The notes under the pieces are model-generated. The model did no database searches and was not told where the DNA came from. It was given only the letters and a program-made list of their open reading frames with translations. Below, piece after piece: positions 23,929-33,561 of a DNA stretch of 64,000 nucleotides (positions within the stretch are counted from its first letter, which is position 1; each line of letters starts with the position of its first letter). The stretch spans positions 741,911-805,910 of the forward strand of contig NZ_FPAB01000001.1 of assembly GCF_900116145.1 (NCBI RefSeq), given 5' to 3'. A program made the position numbers and the translations under genes. This stretch comes from Streptomyces harbinensis (GTDB taxonomy: Bacteria; Actinomycetota; Actinomycetes; Streptomycetales; Streptomycetaceae).

Positions 23929-25026
23929 GTGTCCACCACCGCCGCGCCCGATCCCCACAGCGGGATAACCGCGCCCGCCGCCCTCGCCGACCGTGAGCCG
24001 CGGGTCCCCGCCGAGCAGCTGGTGGCGGAGCTGGTGCCGCCGCCGCGCTTCGACGCGGTGCGGTTCGCCACCTATGTCCCCGACCCGCACCAGCCCTCGC
24101 AGGCGGCGGCGGTGGAGGCGCTGAGCGGCTTCGCGGCCGGTCTCGGCGGCCCCGCCGCGAAGGACGGCGGCCGGCGGCGCGGGCTGTTCCGCCGCGCGCC
24201 GCGCACCCCGGCGCGCACCACCCCGCGCGGGGTGTATCTGGACGGCGGCTACGGCGTCGGCAAGACGCATCTGCTCGCCTCCCTGTGGCACGCCACCGAC
24301 GCCCCGGCCGAGCGCAAGGCGTTCGGCACCTTCGTCGAGCTGACGAACCTGGTCGGCGCGCTCGGCTTCCAGCAGACCGTCGCCACCCTGTCCGGGCACC
24401 GGCTCCTGTGCATCGACGAGTTCGAGCTGGACGACCCGGGCGACACCGTGCTCGTCTCCTCGCTGCTCAGCAAGCTCGTCGGCCACGGTGTGGCGCTGGC
24501 CGCCACCTCCAACACACTGCCCGGCAAGCTCGGCGAGGGCCGGTTCGCGGCGGCCGACTTCCTGCGCGAGATCCAGGGCCTGGCCGCGCACTTCACCCCG
24601 CTGCGCATCGACGGCGAGGACTACCGGCACCGCGGCCTGCCCAAGGCCCCGGCGCCGCGCACCGACGAGGAGGTGACCCGCGCCGCGTACGGCACCCCGG
24701 GCGCCTCGCTGGACGACTTCGGCGATCTCCTGGCCCACCTCGCCCGGGTGCACCCCAGCCGCTACGGCGCGATGTGCGAGGGGCTGACGGCGGTGGCGCT
24801 CACCGGCGTGCGCCCGGTCCCCGACCAGTCGACCGCGCTGCGGCTGGTGGTGCTGGCGGACCGGCTGTACGACCGGGAGGTGCCGGTGCTGGCGTCCGGC
24901 GTGCCGTTCGACGCGCTGTTCAGCGAGGAGATGCTGGCCGGCGGGTACCGCAAGAAGTACTTCCGGGCCATCTCGCGGCTGACCGCCCTGGCCCGCGACG
25001 CCGGGCGGCTGGTGCCCGCCTCCTGA
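23929..25026 (+). CDS. zapE: Cell division protein ZapE (AFG1-like ATPase)
   Basis: 365 aa. N-terminal PAEQLVAELVPPPRFDAVRF and YVPDPHQPSQAAAVEALSGF are typical of the group, followed by Walker A YLDGGYGVGKTHLL, Walker B LLCIDEFELDDPGD and sensor AATSNTLPGKLGEGRF. ZapE/AFG1 ATPases act at the division site in proteobacteria and in mitochondrial protein control; the actinobacterial role is not settled. GTG at 23929, probably leaderless. A basic insert (KDGGRRRGLFRRAPR) precedes the P-loop. Confidence 0.88.
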   Translation: MSTTAAPDPHSGITAPAALADREPRVPAEQLVAELVPPPRFDAVRFATYVPDPHQPSQAAAVEALSGFAAGLGGPAAKDGGRRRGLFRRAPRTPARTTPRGVYLDGGYGVGKTHLLASLWHATDAPAERKAFGTFVELTNLVGALGFQQTVATLSGHRLLCIDEFELDDPGDTVLVSSLLSKLVGHGVALAATSNTLPGKLGEGRFAAADFLREIQGLAAHFTPLRIDGEDYRHRGLPKAPAPRTDEEVTRAAYGTPGASLDDFGDLLAHLARVHPSRYGAMCEGLTAVALTGVRPVPDQSTALRLVVLADRLYDREVPVLASGVPFDALFSEEMLAGGYRKKYFRAISRLTALARDAGRLVPAS

Positions 25027-25084
25027 AGCCGGCCGGCGCACCGCCCGGGTGGCGCGGCCCGGCACGCCGCCGCATCATCGGGGC

Positions 25085-25927
25085 ATGGCGAACGGGCTGC
25101 GTGACCTGCTGCGGGTGCCACCGGGAGGCCCGGCTCGGCTGGACCACCGGGACCCGGACGACACCCCCGGCTTCCGGGGCAAGAAGGCCAAGGCGCGCGC
25201 CGCACTCGACGACCTGGCCCCGCTCCTCTCCGATCTCCAGGAACGGCTGTTCGCCGCCGCCACCGGCGGCTCCCGGCGGCGGCTGCTGCTGGTGCTCCAG
25301 GGCATGGACACCTCCGGCAAGGGCGGCACCGTCAAGCACGTCATCGGCCACCTCAACCCGGCCGGCTGCCGGATCAGGGCTTTCAAGGCGCCCACTCCCG
25401 AGGAGCTGGGCCACCACTTCCTGTGGCGGGTCAGCAACGGCCTGCCGCGGGCCGGTGAGATCGGGATCTTCGACCGCTCGCACTACGAGGACGTGCTGGC
25501 GGTGCGGGTCCACCACCTGGTGGACAAGGAGGTCTGGTCCCGGCGGTACGCGGAGATCAACGCCTGGGAGGAGGCGCTGGTCCGGGACGGCCTGGTGCTG
25601 GTGAAGGTGTTCCTGCACATCGGCGACGAGGAGCAGCGCGCCCGGCTGCTGCGGCGGCTCGACCGCACCGACAAGCACTGGAAGTTCAGCCGGAACGACA
25701 TCACCGAACGCGGTCTGTGGCCGCGGTACCGCACGGCGTACGAGGCGGCACTGGAGCGCTGCTCGACGGAGCCGGCCCCCTGGTACGTGGTGCCGGCCAA
25801 CCGCCGCTGGTACCGCAACTGGGCGGTGAGCCGGCTGCTCCTGGAACACCTGCGGGAGATCGACCCGCGCTTCCCGCCCGGCGACTTCGACGTCGAGGAG
25901 GCCCGGCGGCGGCTGCTCGCCGAGTGA
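25085..25927 (+). CDS. ppk2: Polyphosphate kinase 2 family, class I
   Basis: 280 aa. PPK2 uses polyphosphate to phosphorylate nucleoside diphosphates or monophosphates. Walker A in LLVLQGMDTSGKGGTVKHVI, Walker B in FDRSHYEDVLAVRVH, and the lid RLDRTDKHWKFSRNDI are all clear. Typical C-terminal NRRWYRNWAVSRLLLEHL. ATG at 25085; an ATG 36 bases earlier is in frame but less likely. 58 bases behind zapE. NDP versus NMP preference cannot be told by eye. Confidence 0.9.
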   Translation: MANGLRDLLRVPPGGPARLDHRDPDDTPGFRGKKAKARAALDDLAPLLSDLQERLFAAATGGSRRRLLLVLQGMDTSGKGGTVKHVIGHLNPAGCRIRAFKAPTPEELGHHFLWRVSNGLPRAGEIGIFDRSHYEDVLAVRVHHLVDKEVWSRRYAEINAWEEALVRDGLVLVKVFLHIGDEEQRARLLRRLDRTDKHWKFSRNDITERGLWPRYRTAYEAALERCSTEPAPWYVVPANRRWYRNWAVSRLLLEHLREIDPRFPPGDFDVEEARRRLLAE

Positions 25928-25934
25928 GCGGCCA

Positions 25935-25964
25935 CGGGGCGGGCGGGCGGCGGTCCCCGCCCCG
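25935..25964. terminator. Terminator between ppk2 and hemQ
   Basis: CGGGGCGGG and CCCGCCCCG, 9-bp perfect stem, 12-base loop, between convergent genes. Confidence 0.6.
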
Positions 25965-25983
25965 CCACCGGGTCCGGCTCCGC

Positions 25984-26700
25984 TCAGGCGAGGGTGGCCA
26001 CCAGCTCCGCGACCGGCTTGCGGCGGCCGGTGTAGAAGGGGATCTCCTCGCGCACGTACAGCCGCGCCTTCGAGCCGCGCAGGTGGCGCATCAGGTCGAC
26101 GATGCGGTGGAGCTCGTCCGCCTCGAACGCCAGGATCCACTCGTAGTCGCCCAGCGAGAAGGACGCCACCGTGTTGGCCCGCACATCCGGGTAGCCGCGC
26201 GCCATCTTGCCGTGCTCGGCCAGCAGGGTGCGCCGCTCCTCGTCCGGCAGCAGGTACCAGTCGTAGGAGCGCACGAACGGGTAGACGCTCACGTAGTCGC
26301 GGGCCTCCTCGTCGGCGAGGAACGCGGGGATGTGCGACTTGTTGAACTCGGCCGGCCGGTGCAGCGCCATGTTCGACCAGACCGGCTCCAGCGCGCGGCC
26401 CAGCCGGGTGCGGCGGAAGAGGTTGTACGCCTCCTGGAGCGCGTCCGAGGTCTCCGCGTGCCACCAGATCATGACGTCGGCGTCGGCGCGCAGCCCCGAG
26501 ACGTCGTAGGTGCCGCGCACCGTGACGTCCTTGCCCGCCAGCTGCTCGAACAGGTCCGTGACCTCCTCGGCGATGCCGGCCCGGTCCTCGGGCAGCGTGT
26601 CGCGCAGCCGGAACACCGACCACAGGGTGTAGCGGATGACCTCGTTGAGGTCCTTGGCACGCTTGCCCGCGTTGGGGGCCTTCTCGGGTGCAGCAGTCAT
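25984..26700 (-). CDS. hemQ: Coproheme decarboxylase (chlorite dismutase-like)
   Basis: 238 aa. Last step of the coproporphyrin-dependent heme route of Gram-positives: oxidative decarboxylation of coproheme to heme b. Visible are the N-terminal [17 protein letters not shown], the substrate loop [20 protein letters not shown] (with the catalytic Tyr region, about residues 136-155), and [23 protein letters not shown] at 26700, 4 bases after the cgoX-type oxidase stop, so hemE-hemY-hemQ read as one unit. Confidence 0.94.
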   Translation of the reverse strand: MTAAPEKAPNAGKRAKDLNEVIRYTLWSVFRLRDTLPEDRAGIAEEVTDLFEQLAGKDVTVRGTYDVSGLRADADVMIWWHAETSDALQEAYNLFRRTRLGRALEPVWSNMALHRPAEFNKSHIPAFLADEEARDYVSVYPFVRSYDWYLLPDEERRTLLAEHGKMARGYPDVRANTVASFSLGDYEWILAFEADELHRIVDLMRHLRGSKARLYVREEIPFYTGRRKPVAELVATLA

Positions 26701-26704
26701 GTCC

Positions 26705-28117
26705 TCATTCTCCTGTCTCCTGGCGCGGCCCGGCCTGCGGGGTGAGCAGCAGTTCCCGGGCGGCGCGCGTGCCGCTGGCGACGCACGCCGCGATGCCGAC
26801 CCCGTCGTAGGCGGCGCCGCACAGCCGCAGTCCGGGCAGCGCCGCCAGATAGCCGCGGACGCGGGCCACCCACGCCGGGTGGCCGACCTGGTACTGGGGC
26901 AGCCCGTCGTACCAGCGGGTCACCACCGCGTCGACGGGCTCGGCCGCGAGACCGACGGCCTCGCCGAGGTCGCCGCGGGCGGCCCGGACGAGTTCGGCGT
27001 CCTCCCACTGGAGCGGCCCGGCCTCGCCGTAGCGGCCGATCGACGTCCGCAGGACGAACAGGTCCGGGTCGGCGGCGGCTGCCCAGCCCCACTTGGTGCT
27101 GGTGAAGGTGGCGGCCTTGATGGTGCGGCCCTCGACGGCGGGCACCAGGAAGCCGCTGCCGCCCGGCAGCCTGGCCAGGTCGGCGCGCCGGAAGGCGAGG
27201 GTGACCAGGGCCATCGACGCGTACTCCAGCGCGCCGAGTTCGCGGCCGGCGGCCGGGGCCTCGGCGGCCAGCAGCCGGGCGGCGGCGCCCGCCGGCACCG
27301 CCAGGATCACGCCGTCCGCCGTCAGCGAGCGGCCGTCCGCGAGGGCGGCGGCCCAGCCGCGCGCGGTGCGCCGCAGGCCGGTGACCGCGACGCCGCTGAC
27401 CAGGGTGGCGCCTGCCGCGCGGCAGGCGGCGGCGACCGCTTCGGGCAGCCGGCCGACGCCGCCGTCGATGCCGTTGAAGACCGGCCCGGCGGGCCGGCCC
27501 TGCCGGGCCTCCTCCTGTTGCCGCTGCACGGCGCGCACCGCGGCCAGCAGGGAGTCGTGGGTGCGGGCTGCCTCGTAGAGCTGGGGGACGGCGGCGCGCA
27601 GCGAGATGCGGTAGGCGTCGCCCGCGTAGACGCCGCCGAGCAGCGGCTCGACGAGCCGGTCCACGACCTCGTGGCCCATCCGTTCGGCGACCAGGGCGCC
27701 GATCCCGGCGTCCTCGCCGACCTGGAGCGGGGGCAGTTCCGCGTCGCGGGCGATCCGGGCGAGGCCGCTGTCGGAGAGCACTCCGGTGAGGGCGGCGGCG
27801 CTGCCGGGGACGCCCATCAGCTGGCCCTTGGGGAGCGGGCGCAGCGCGCCGCCGGTCCAGATCGCGGCGCCGACCGGGGCGGGCGGGTGCAGGGCGTCGC
27901 CGAGGCCGGCCGCCTCGGCGAGTTCGACGGCCTCGGCGCGGCGGGCGAGGATCGACTCGGCGCCGAGGTCGACGCCGACACCGGCCACCTCGCCGCGCCG
28001 CAGTTTGCCGCCGAAGCGGTCGCCGGCCTCCACCACGGTGGCCCGGGCGCCGGACTGTGTCAGCCGGTGGGCGGCGGCCAGTCCGGTGATGCCGCCGCCG
28101 ATGACGATCACCTGCAT
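26705..28117 (-). CDS. hemY: Coproporphyrinogen III oxidase (HemY/CgoX type)
   Basis: 470 aa FAD flavoprotein. N-terminal Rossmann motif [20 protein letters not shown], then the acidic residue in [13 protein letters not shown]-terminal FAD part [20 protein letters not shown]. In actinobacteria this enzyme makes coproporphyrin III, feeding ferrochelatase and HemQ; older records call it protoporphyrinogen oxidase hemG. Starts 2 bases after the hemE stop. The ATG has no separate promoter, so it depends on the hemE transcript. Confidence 0.92.
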   Translation of the reverse strand: MQVIVIGGGITGLAAAHRLTQSGARATVVEAGDRFGGKLRRGEVAGVGVDLGAESILARRAEAVELAEAAGLGDALHPPAPVGAAIWTGGALRPLPKGQLMGVPGSAAALTGVLSDSGLARIARDAELPPLQVGEDAGIGALVAERMGHEVVDRLVEPLLGGVYAGDAYRISLRAAVPQLYEAARTHDSLLAAVRAVQRQQEEARQGRPAGPVFNGIDGGVGRLPEAVAAACRAAGATLVSGVAVTGLRRTARGWAAALADGRSLTADGVILAVPAGAAARLLAAEAPAAGRELGALEYASMALVTLAFRRADLARLPGGSGFLVPAVEGRTIKAATFTSTKWGWAAAADPDLFVLRTSIGRYGEAGPLQWEDAELVRAARGDLGEAVGLAAEPVDAVVTRWYDGLPQYQVGHPAWVARVRGYLAALPGLRLCGAAYDGVGIAACVASGTRAARELLLTPQAGPRQETGE

Positions 28118-28119
28118 GG

Positions 28120-29178
28120 TCAGCGCGCGGTCCGCTCGTGCACGAACGCGGTGAGCCGGGTGAGGGCGTCCGGGTCGGTGTCGGGGAGGACGCCGTGCCC
28201 GAGGTTGAAGATGTGGCCGGGGAGCCCGGCGGCGGCGTCCAGCACCTTGGCGGCCTGCTCCTCGACGGCGGCGGTCGGGGCGAAGAGGACGGCCGGGTCC
28301 AGGTTGCCCTGGACGGTCTTGCCGCCGCCGATGCGGCGGGCGGCCTCGTCCAGCGGGACCCGCCAGTCGGCGCCGACCACGTCCGCGCCGGCCTCGCTCA
28401 GCAGGCCGAGCAGCTCGCCGGTGCCGACACCGAAGTGGATGCGGGGCACGCCGTGGTGGGCGACGGCCTCGAAGACCTTGGCCGAGTGCGGCAGGACCGA
28501 GCGCCGGTAGTCGGCGGGGGCCAGCGCCCCGACCCAGGAGTCGAAGAGCTGGACGGCGGAGGCGCCGGCCCGGATCTGCACGTCGAGGAAGGCGGCGGTG
28601 ATGCCGGACAGCCGCTCCAGCAGCGCGTGGAACAGCTGCGGCTCGCCGTACATCATGGCCTTGGTGTGCTCGTGGTTGCGGGAGGGGCCGCCCTCGATGA
28701 GGTAGCTGGCGAGGGTGAAGGGCGCGCCGGCGAAGCCGATGAGCGGGGTGGCGCCCAGCTCGGCGGTGATCATCCCGATGGCCTCGGTGACGTAGGAGAC
28801 GTCACCGGGCTCCAGCGGGCGCAGCTGCTCCAGGTCGGCGTGGCTGCGGATCGGGTGAGCGACGACGGGGCCGACGCCCGGCTTGATGTCGAGGTCGACG
28901 CCGATGGCCTTGAGGGGGACGACGATGTCGCTGAAGTAGATCGCGGCGTCGACGTGGTGGCGGCGGACCGGCTGGAGGGTGATCTCGGTAACCATGTCGG
29001 GCCGCGCGCAGGCCTCCAGCATGCCGGTGCCGGCCCGCAGGGCGCGGTACTCCGGCAGCGAGCGGCCGGCCTGGCGCATGAACCACACCGGGGTGTGCGG
29101 CACCGGCTCCCGGCGGCAGGCCCGCAGAAACGGGGAATCGGTCACGGCTCGGTCCTGCGGCAGGCTGCTCTCAGTCAC
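28120..29178 (-). CDS. hemE: Uroporphyrinogen decarboxylase
   Basis: 352 aa. Converts uroporphyrinogen III to coproporphyrinogen III. Signature 1 is [18 protein letters not shown] and signature 2 [37 protein letters not shown] carries the conserved substrate Asp. GTG at 29178; no ribosome site is visible, so it may be leaderless or start at a weak site. It is the first gene of the heme unit and divergent from the DUF3000 gene across 122 bases. Confidence 0.95.
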   Translation of the reverse strand: MTESSLPQDRAVTDSPFLRACRREPVPHTPVWFMRQAGRSLPEYRALRAGTGMLEACARPDMVTEITLQPVRRHHVDAAIYFSDIVVPLKAIGVDLDIKPGVGPVVAHPIRSHADLEQLRPLEPGDVSYVTEAIGMITAELGATPLIGFAGAPFTLASYLIEGGPSRNHEHTKAMMYGEPQLFHALLERLSGITAAFLDVQIRAGASAVQLFDSWVGALAPADYRRSVLPHSAKVFEAVAHHGVPRIHFGVGTGELLGLLSEAGADVVGADWRVPLDEAARRIGGGKTVQGNLDPAVLFAPTAAVEEQAAKVLDAAAGLPGHIFNLGHGVLPDTDPDALTRLTAFVHERTAR

Positions 29179-29300
29179 GGTAGGAAGTTTCGCACGACGC
29201 GCGGATTGACCCGCACCCCCGGGGTGTGCTTGGCGGTACGGAGGTGCGGGCGGCGTGGCCTGGCGGTGATCGGGTGCGCGAGGACCTAGGGTTACCGGCC

Positions 29301-29933
29301 ATGGCAGCCCCACGAATTGAGCCGACGGAGGATTCCGGAGACATGAACGGCCCCGGCGCTGAGGCTCCTTACGCGTTCCGGCGGGCGGTGGCGGCGCTCG
29401 GTTCCGCCCGGGTGCGGCCGGAGGTGCGGCTGGCGCCGATGCCGGCCCCGCGCCGGCTCGCCCCGTACGCGCACGCCCTGGAGGCGGCGGTCACGGCGGA
29501 CGGTACGGAGGTGGCGGACGGCCGGTTCGTCCTGCTGCACTCGCCGCAGGGCGACGACAGCTGGCGCGGGGAGTTCCGGGTGGTCACCCTGGCCCGCGCG
29601 GATCTGGATCCGGAGCTGGGCGCCGATCCGCTGCTGCCCGAAGTGGCCTGGTCGTGGCTGACGGAGGCGCTGGAGGGGCGGGGTCTGACCTGGCTGGAGC
29701 CGAGCGGCACGGTGACCCGGGCCGGCTCGTACTTCTTCGGCGGGCTGGGGGACCGGCCGCCGCGCAGCGAGGTGGAGTTGCGGGCGTCGTGGACGCCGGG
29801 CGACGCCGAGGAGGCGGCGGGTCATCTGCTGGCCTGGTGCGCGTTGCTGGCGCAGTGCGCGGGGCTGCCGCCGGAGGCGGCGGGCGGCACGGTGGCGGCG
29901 TTCCCGCGGCGGCGGGGGCCGCGTCCGGTGTGA
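29301..29933 (+). CDS. DUF3000 domain protein
   Basis: 210 aa actinobacterial conserved protein with [40 protein letters not shown] and [20 protein letters not shown]. No known activity. Two starts are possible: ATG 29301, 8 bases after a TAGGGT -10 (leaderless geometry), and ATG 29343 with GGAG-like sequences just before it. I list the longer one. Always next to hemE in Streptomyces as far as I recall. Confidence 0.75.
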   Translation: MAAPRIEPTEDSGDMNGPGAEAPYAFRRAVAALGSARVRPEVRLAPMPAPRRLAPYAHALEAAVTADGTEVADGRFVLLHSPQGDDSWRGEFRVVTLARADLDPELGADPLLPEVAWSWLTEALEGRGLTWLEPSGTVTRAGSYFFGGLGDRPPRSEVELRASWTPGDAEEAAGHLLAWCALLAQCAGLPPEAAGGTVAAFPRRRGPRPV

Positions 29934-30122
29934 GGGGGCAGGAAAGCGCACAACGGGCCGTATGACAAGGAGAACCGAAGGAGAAACCTACGAATCACCG
30001 GTTCGTGATCATTCTCTAAAGGCCCAAGGAGTTCATGCCGAAGGAGTCAATGACCCTTCCATCCGGATCGCCCCGGCTTCACCAGATAAGTCGGCTCCGT
30101 CCCCATCCAGCCCGGAGGCCCG

Positions 30123-30788
30123 GTGTCAGTTCTCCTCGAGCACCCCACAAGCCTGGTGGCCTACCGCCCCAACAAGCCCACCGCGATGGTCGTCGTGGCC
30201 GACCCGCGCGTCCGTTCCACCGTGACCCGCCATCTGTGGGCGCTCGGGGTGCGGGACGTGATCGAGGCGTCGTCCATCGCGGAGGCCCGCCCTCGGGTGG
30301 CCAACCCCCGCGACATCTGTGTGGCCGATGTCCACCTGCCCGACGGTTCGGGGCTCACCCTGCTGTCGGAGACCCGGGCGGCGGGCTGGCCCAACGGGCT
30401 CGCCCTGTCCGCCGCCGACGACATCGGCGCGGTGCGCAACGCCCTGGCGGGCGGCGTGAAGGGCTATGTCGTCACCGGCACCCGCAACAACCTCGGGCCG
30501 CCGGCCCGGCACGGGGCGGCGCAGATCGGCGCCGCGGCCCGGATGCACCACCACCGCCGCCCGCCGGGGGCGCCGGCCCACCAGGGCGGTTACCGGGAGC
30601 TGTCCGGGCGCGAGGTGGAGGTGCTGCGGCTGGTGGCCGAGGGCCAGTCCAACAAGGCCATCGGGGTGTCGATGGGCCTGTCGGCGCTGACCGTCAAGAG
30701 CCACCTGGCGCGGATCGCCCGCAAGCTCGGCACCGGTGACCGGGCCGGGATGGTGGCGGTCGCGCTGCGTACCGGCATCATTCACTGA
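30123..30788 (+). CDS. Response regulator, LuxR/NarL type, orphan
   Basis: 221 aa. A receiver-like domain with the phospho-Asp in ICVADVHLPDGSG and Lys in GGVKGYVV is followed by a His/Pro-rich linker and a LuxR HTH (ELSGREVEVLRLVAEGQSNK then MGLSALTVKSHLARIARKLG). Instead of the usual acidic pair at the end of strand 1 it has VVADPR, a single Asp. No histidine kinase lies nearby. GTG at 30123 with GGAGG four bases upstream. The 189-base gap before it holds only a weak inverted repeat ATCAC-N6-GTGAT at 29994-30009. Confidence 0.85.
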   Translation: MSVLLEHPTSLVAYRPNKPTAMVVVADPRVRSTVTRHLWALGVRDVIEASSIAEARPRVANPRDICVADVHLPDGSGLTLLSETRAAGWPNGLALSAADDIGAVRNALAGGVKGYVVTGTRNNLGPPARHGAAQIGAAARMHHHRRPPGAPAHQGGYRELSGREVEVLRLVAEGQSNKAIGVSMGLSALTVKSHLARIARKLGTGDRAGMVAVALRTGIIH

Positions 30789-30817
30789 GCGTGCGGCGGC
30801 CCGGCCGCCACCCCTCG

Positions 30818-30862
30818 CCCCGCTGCCCGCGGTGTCCTGTGCGACGCCGGCGGGCAGCGGGG
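30818..30862 (+). terminator. Terminator after the response regulator
   Basis: CCCCGCTGCCCGC and GCGGGCAGCGGGG, 13 bp perfect with a 19-base loop, between two same-strand genes. Confidence 0.7.
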
Positions 30863-30910
30863 CGTTTGCGGTCGGATACGGTCCGACACCGCGCACCGTA
30901 CGCACCCCGT

Positions 30911-30916
30911 TACCCT
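30911..30916 (+). promoter_or_regulatory. -10 of the RNase D gene, leaderless
   Basis: TACCCT ends exactly 6 bases before the GTG start, placing transcription start at the start codon. Confidence 0.5.
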
Positions 30917-30922
30917 TGACAG

Positions 30923-32182
30923 GTGACCGACGCTCAGCAAACCGCCGATGACGCCGCCCCACCGACCGCCGAGCCGTCCGGTCCGGCGGCCGTTCCGCTG
31001 CTGGCCCCCCGGGAGGGTGTTCCCGAGGTCACGGCGGACGACGCGGGGCTGGCCGCGGTGGTGGCGGCCTTCGCGGCGGGCAGCGGTCCGGTCGCGGTGG
31101 ACGCCGAGCGGGCGTCGGGTTACCGCTACGGGCAGCGGGCGTATCTGGTGCAGCTGCGGCGTGAGGGCGCGGGCACGGTGCTGATCGACCCGGTGGCCTG
31201 CCCCGATCTGAGCGCTCTGGGCGCGGTGCTGTCCGGCACCGAGTGGGTGCTGCACGCGGCGATGCAGGATCTGCCGTGCCTGCGTGACATAGGGATGGTG
31301 CCCGAGCAGCTGTTCGACACGGAGCTGGCGGGCCGGCTGGCCGGGTTCGCCCGGGTCGGGCTCGGGGTGATGGTCGAGAACGTGCTCGGCTACAGCCTGG
31401 AGAAGGGGCACTCGGCGGTGGACTGGTCCTCGCGGCCGCTGCCCGAGCCGTGGCTGCGGTACGCGGCGCTGGATGTGGAGCTGCTGGTCGATCTGCGGGA
31501 CGCCCTGGAGGAGGAGCTGGCCAAGCAGGGGAAGCTGGAGTGGGCGCACCAGGAGTTCGCGGCGATCGTGGCCGCTCCCCCGCCGCCGCCGCGCAAGGAC
31601 CCCTGGCGCCGCACCTCCGGGGTGCACAAGGTGCGCAGACGCCGGCAGCTGGCGGTGGTGCGGGAGTTGTGGACCACCCGCGATCATGTGGCGCAGCGGC
31701 GGGATCTGTCGCCGGGGAAGGTGCTGGCGGACGCGGCGATCGTGGCGGCGGCGCAGGCGGTGCCGGCGGATGTGACGGCGCTGGCGGCGCTGCCCGGTTT
31801 CGGGCACCGGATGGGCCGGCGGCAGCTGGCGCAGTGGCAGGCGGCGATCGACCGGGCGAAGCGGCTGCCGGAGGCGCAGCTGCCGCAGCCGGGGCAGCCG
31901 GCGGCGGGGCCGCCGCCGCCCCGGTCGTGGGCGGACAAGGACCCGGCGGCGGCGGCGCGGCTGGCGGCGGCGCGGGCGGCGGTGACGGCGCACGCGGAGG
32001 AGCTGCGGCTGCCGCAGGAGAATCTGCTGACGCCGGACACGGTGCGCCGGCTGTGCTGGGAGCCGCCGGCCCGTCCGGAGCCGGAGCTGGTGGCCGAGTC
32101 GCTGCGTGCGCTGGGGGCGCGCGAGTGGCAGATCGAGCAGACGGTGCCGCTGCTGACCCAGGCGCTGGCCGCCGGCGCCTGA
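30923..32182 (+). CDS. rnd: Ribonuclease D / HRDC domain 3'-5' exonuclease
   Basis: 419 aa. DEDD-type exonuclease: motif I PVAVDAERASGYRYGQRAYL, motif II LHAAMQDLPCLRDIG, motif III region RYAALDVELLVDLRD (Tyr-x4-Asp). An HRDC-like helical domain follows (residues about 220-300), then a Pro-rich and Ala-rich linker and a C-terminal helical domain. Processes 3' ends of structured RNAs such as tRNA. GTG start, probably leaderless, behind a strong terminator, so monocistronic. Confidence 0.9.
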   Translation: MTDAQQTADDAAPPTAEPSGPAAVPLLAPREGVPEVTADDAGLAAVVAAFAAGSGPVAVDAERASGYRYGQRAYLVQLRREGAGTVLIDPVACPDLSALGAVLSGTEWVLHAAMQDLPCLRDIGMVPEQLFDTELAGRLAGFARVGLGVMVENVLGYSLEKGHSAVDWSSRPLPEPWLRYAALDVELLVDLRDALEEELAKQGKLEWAHQEFAAIVAAPPPPPRKDPWRRTSGVHKVRRRRQLAVVRELWTTRDHVAQRRDLSPGKVLADAAIVAAAQAVPADVTALAALPGFGHRMGRRQLAQWQAAIDRAKRLPEAQLPQPGQPAAGPPPPRSWADKDPAAAARLAAARAAVTAHAEELRLPQENLLTPDTVRRLCWEPPARPEPELVAESLRALGAREWQIEQTVPLLTQALAAGA

Positions 32183-32222
32183 TCGGCGGGGACTCCCCCG
32201 GGTATTGGGGCCGGGATCGCCC

Positions 32223-32250
32223 TTGCCAGGCGGTTACCCGCGAGTAGCAT
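32223..32250 (+). promoter_or_regulatory. Promoter of the fadA-fadB operon
   Basis: TTGCCA at 32223-32228, 16-base spacer, TAGCAT at 32245-32250. About 90 bases of 5' leader follow before the GTG start. Confidence 0.55.
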
Positions 32251-32343
32251 GGAGGGTGGACCGCACACTCCCGCCGGGGCGCCGAGGACGAGCCCCGAGG
32301 TGGCTGCCCCCGGCCGGGATCCCACGCGTGGAGGAGAGCCAAC

Positions 32344-33561
32344 GTGCCCCGTACCGTCAGGGATGTCGTCTTCGTCGACGGCGTCCGCACCCCGTTCGGC
32401 AAGGCGGGCCCGAAAGGGATCTACCACGAGACCCGCGCCGATGACCTGGTGATCAAGTGCATCAGGGAACTGCTGCGGCGCAACCCGGGCCTCCCCCCGG
32501 ACCGGGTGGAGGAGGTGGCGATCGCCGCCACCACGCAGATCGGTGACCAGGGTCTGACGCTGGGCCGCAGCGCCGCCATCCTGGCCGGGCTGCCCTCGAC
32601 CGTTCCCGGCTATTCGATCGACCGTATGTGCGCGGGCGCGATGACGGCGGTGACCACCGCGGCCGGGGCGATCGCCTTCGGCTCGGCCGATGTCGCGGTG
32701 GCCGGCGGCGTGGAACACATGGGCCGGCACCCGATGGGTGAGGCCGTGGACCCCAATCCGCGGTTCGTCTCCGAACGTCTTGTCGACGAGTCGGCGCTGT
32801 TCATGGGGATGACGGCGGAGAATCTGCACGACCGTTTCCCGCGGCTGACCCGGGCGCGCTCGGACGAGTACGCGGTGCGCAGCCAGGAGAAGGCGGCCAA
32901 GGCGTACGCGGACGGCAAGATCCAGCCCGGCCTGGTGCCGGTCTCGGTGCGCCGCACCGACGCGGACTCCGGCGGTGAGCTGGGCTGGGGCCTGGCCACC
33001 GAGGACGAGCCGATGCGGCCGGGCACCACGGTGGAGGGCATCGCCTCGCTGAAGACGCCGTTCCGCCCGCACGGCCGGGTGACGGCCGGCAACTCGGCGG
33101 GGCTGAACGACGGCGCGACGGCCTCGCTGCTCGCGGACGAGGAGACCGCGCGGGAGCTGGACCTGCCCGTGCGGATGCGGCTGGTGTCGTACGCGTTCGC
33201 CGGGGTGGACCCCGAGGTGATGGGCATCGGCCCGATCCCGGCCACCGAGAAGGCGCTGGCCAAGGCCGGTCTGCAGATCGGCGACATCGGTCTCTTCGAG
33301 GTCAACGAGGCGTTCGCGGTGCAGGTGCTCGCGCTGCTCGACCACTTCGGGATCGCGGACGACGACCCCCGCGTCAACCAGTACGGCGGGGCGATCGCCT
33401 ACGGCCATCCGCTGGCGTCCTCCGGCGTCCGGCTGATGAACCAGCTGGCGCAGCAGTTCGAGGACCAGCCGCAGGTCCGCTACGGCCTGACCACCATGTG
33501 CGTCGGGCTGGGCATGGGCGGCACCGTGATCTGGGAGAACCCGCTGTGGGAGGGCAAGTGA
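32344..33561 (+). CDS. fadA: Acetyl-CoA C-acyltransferase (thiolase)
   Basis: 405 aa. Last step of beta-oxidation. Nucleophile Cys in SIDRMCAGAMTAV near residue 97, then GVEHMGRHPMGE, the His motif YGHPLASSGVRLMNQL, and the second Cys in TTMCVGLGMGG. GTG at 32344 with GGAGGAGA upstream. The following dehydrogenase starts across this stop (GTGA), so the two are made together as a trifunctional-type complex. Confidence 0.93.
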   Translation: MPRTVRDVVFVDGVRTPFGKAGPKGIYHETRADDLVIKCIRELLRRNPGLPPDRVEEVAIAATTQIGDQGLTLGRSAAILAGLPSTVPGYSIDRMCAGAMTAVTTAAGAIAFGSADVAVAGGVEHMGRHPMGEAVDPNPRFVSERLVDESALFMGMTAENLHDRFPRLTRARSDEYAVRSQEKAAKAYADGKIQPGLVPVSVRRTDADSGGELGWGLATEDEPMRPGTTVEGIASLKTPFRPHGRVTAGNSAGLNDGATASLLADEETARELDLPVRMRLVSYAFAGVDPEVMGIGPIPATEKALAKAGLQIGDIGLFEVNEAFAVQVLALLDHFGIADDDPRVNQYGGAIAYGHPLASSGVRLMNQLAQQFEDQPQVRYGLTTMCVGLGMGGTVIWENPLWEGK

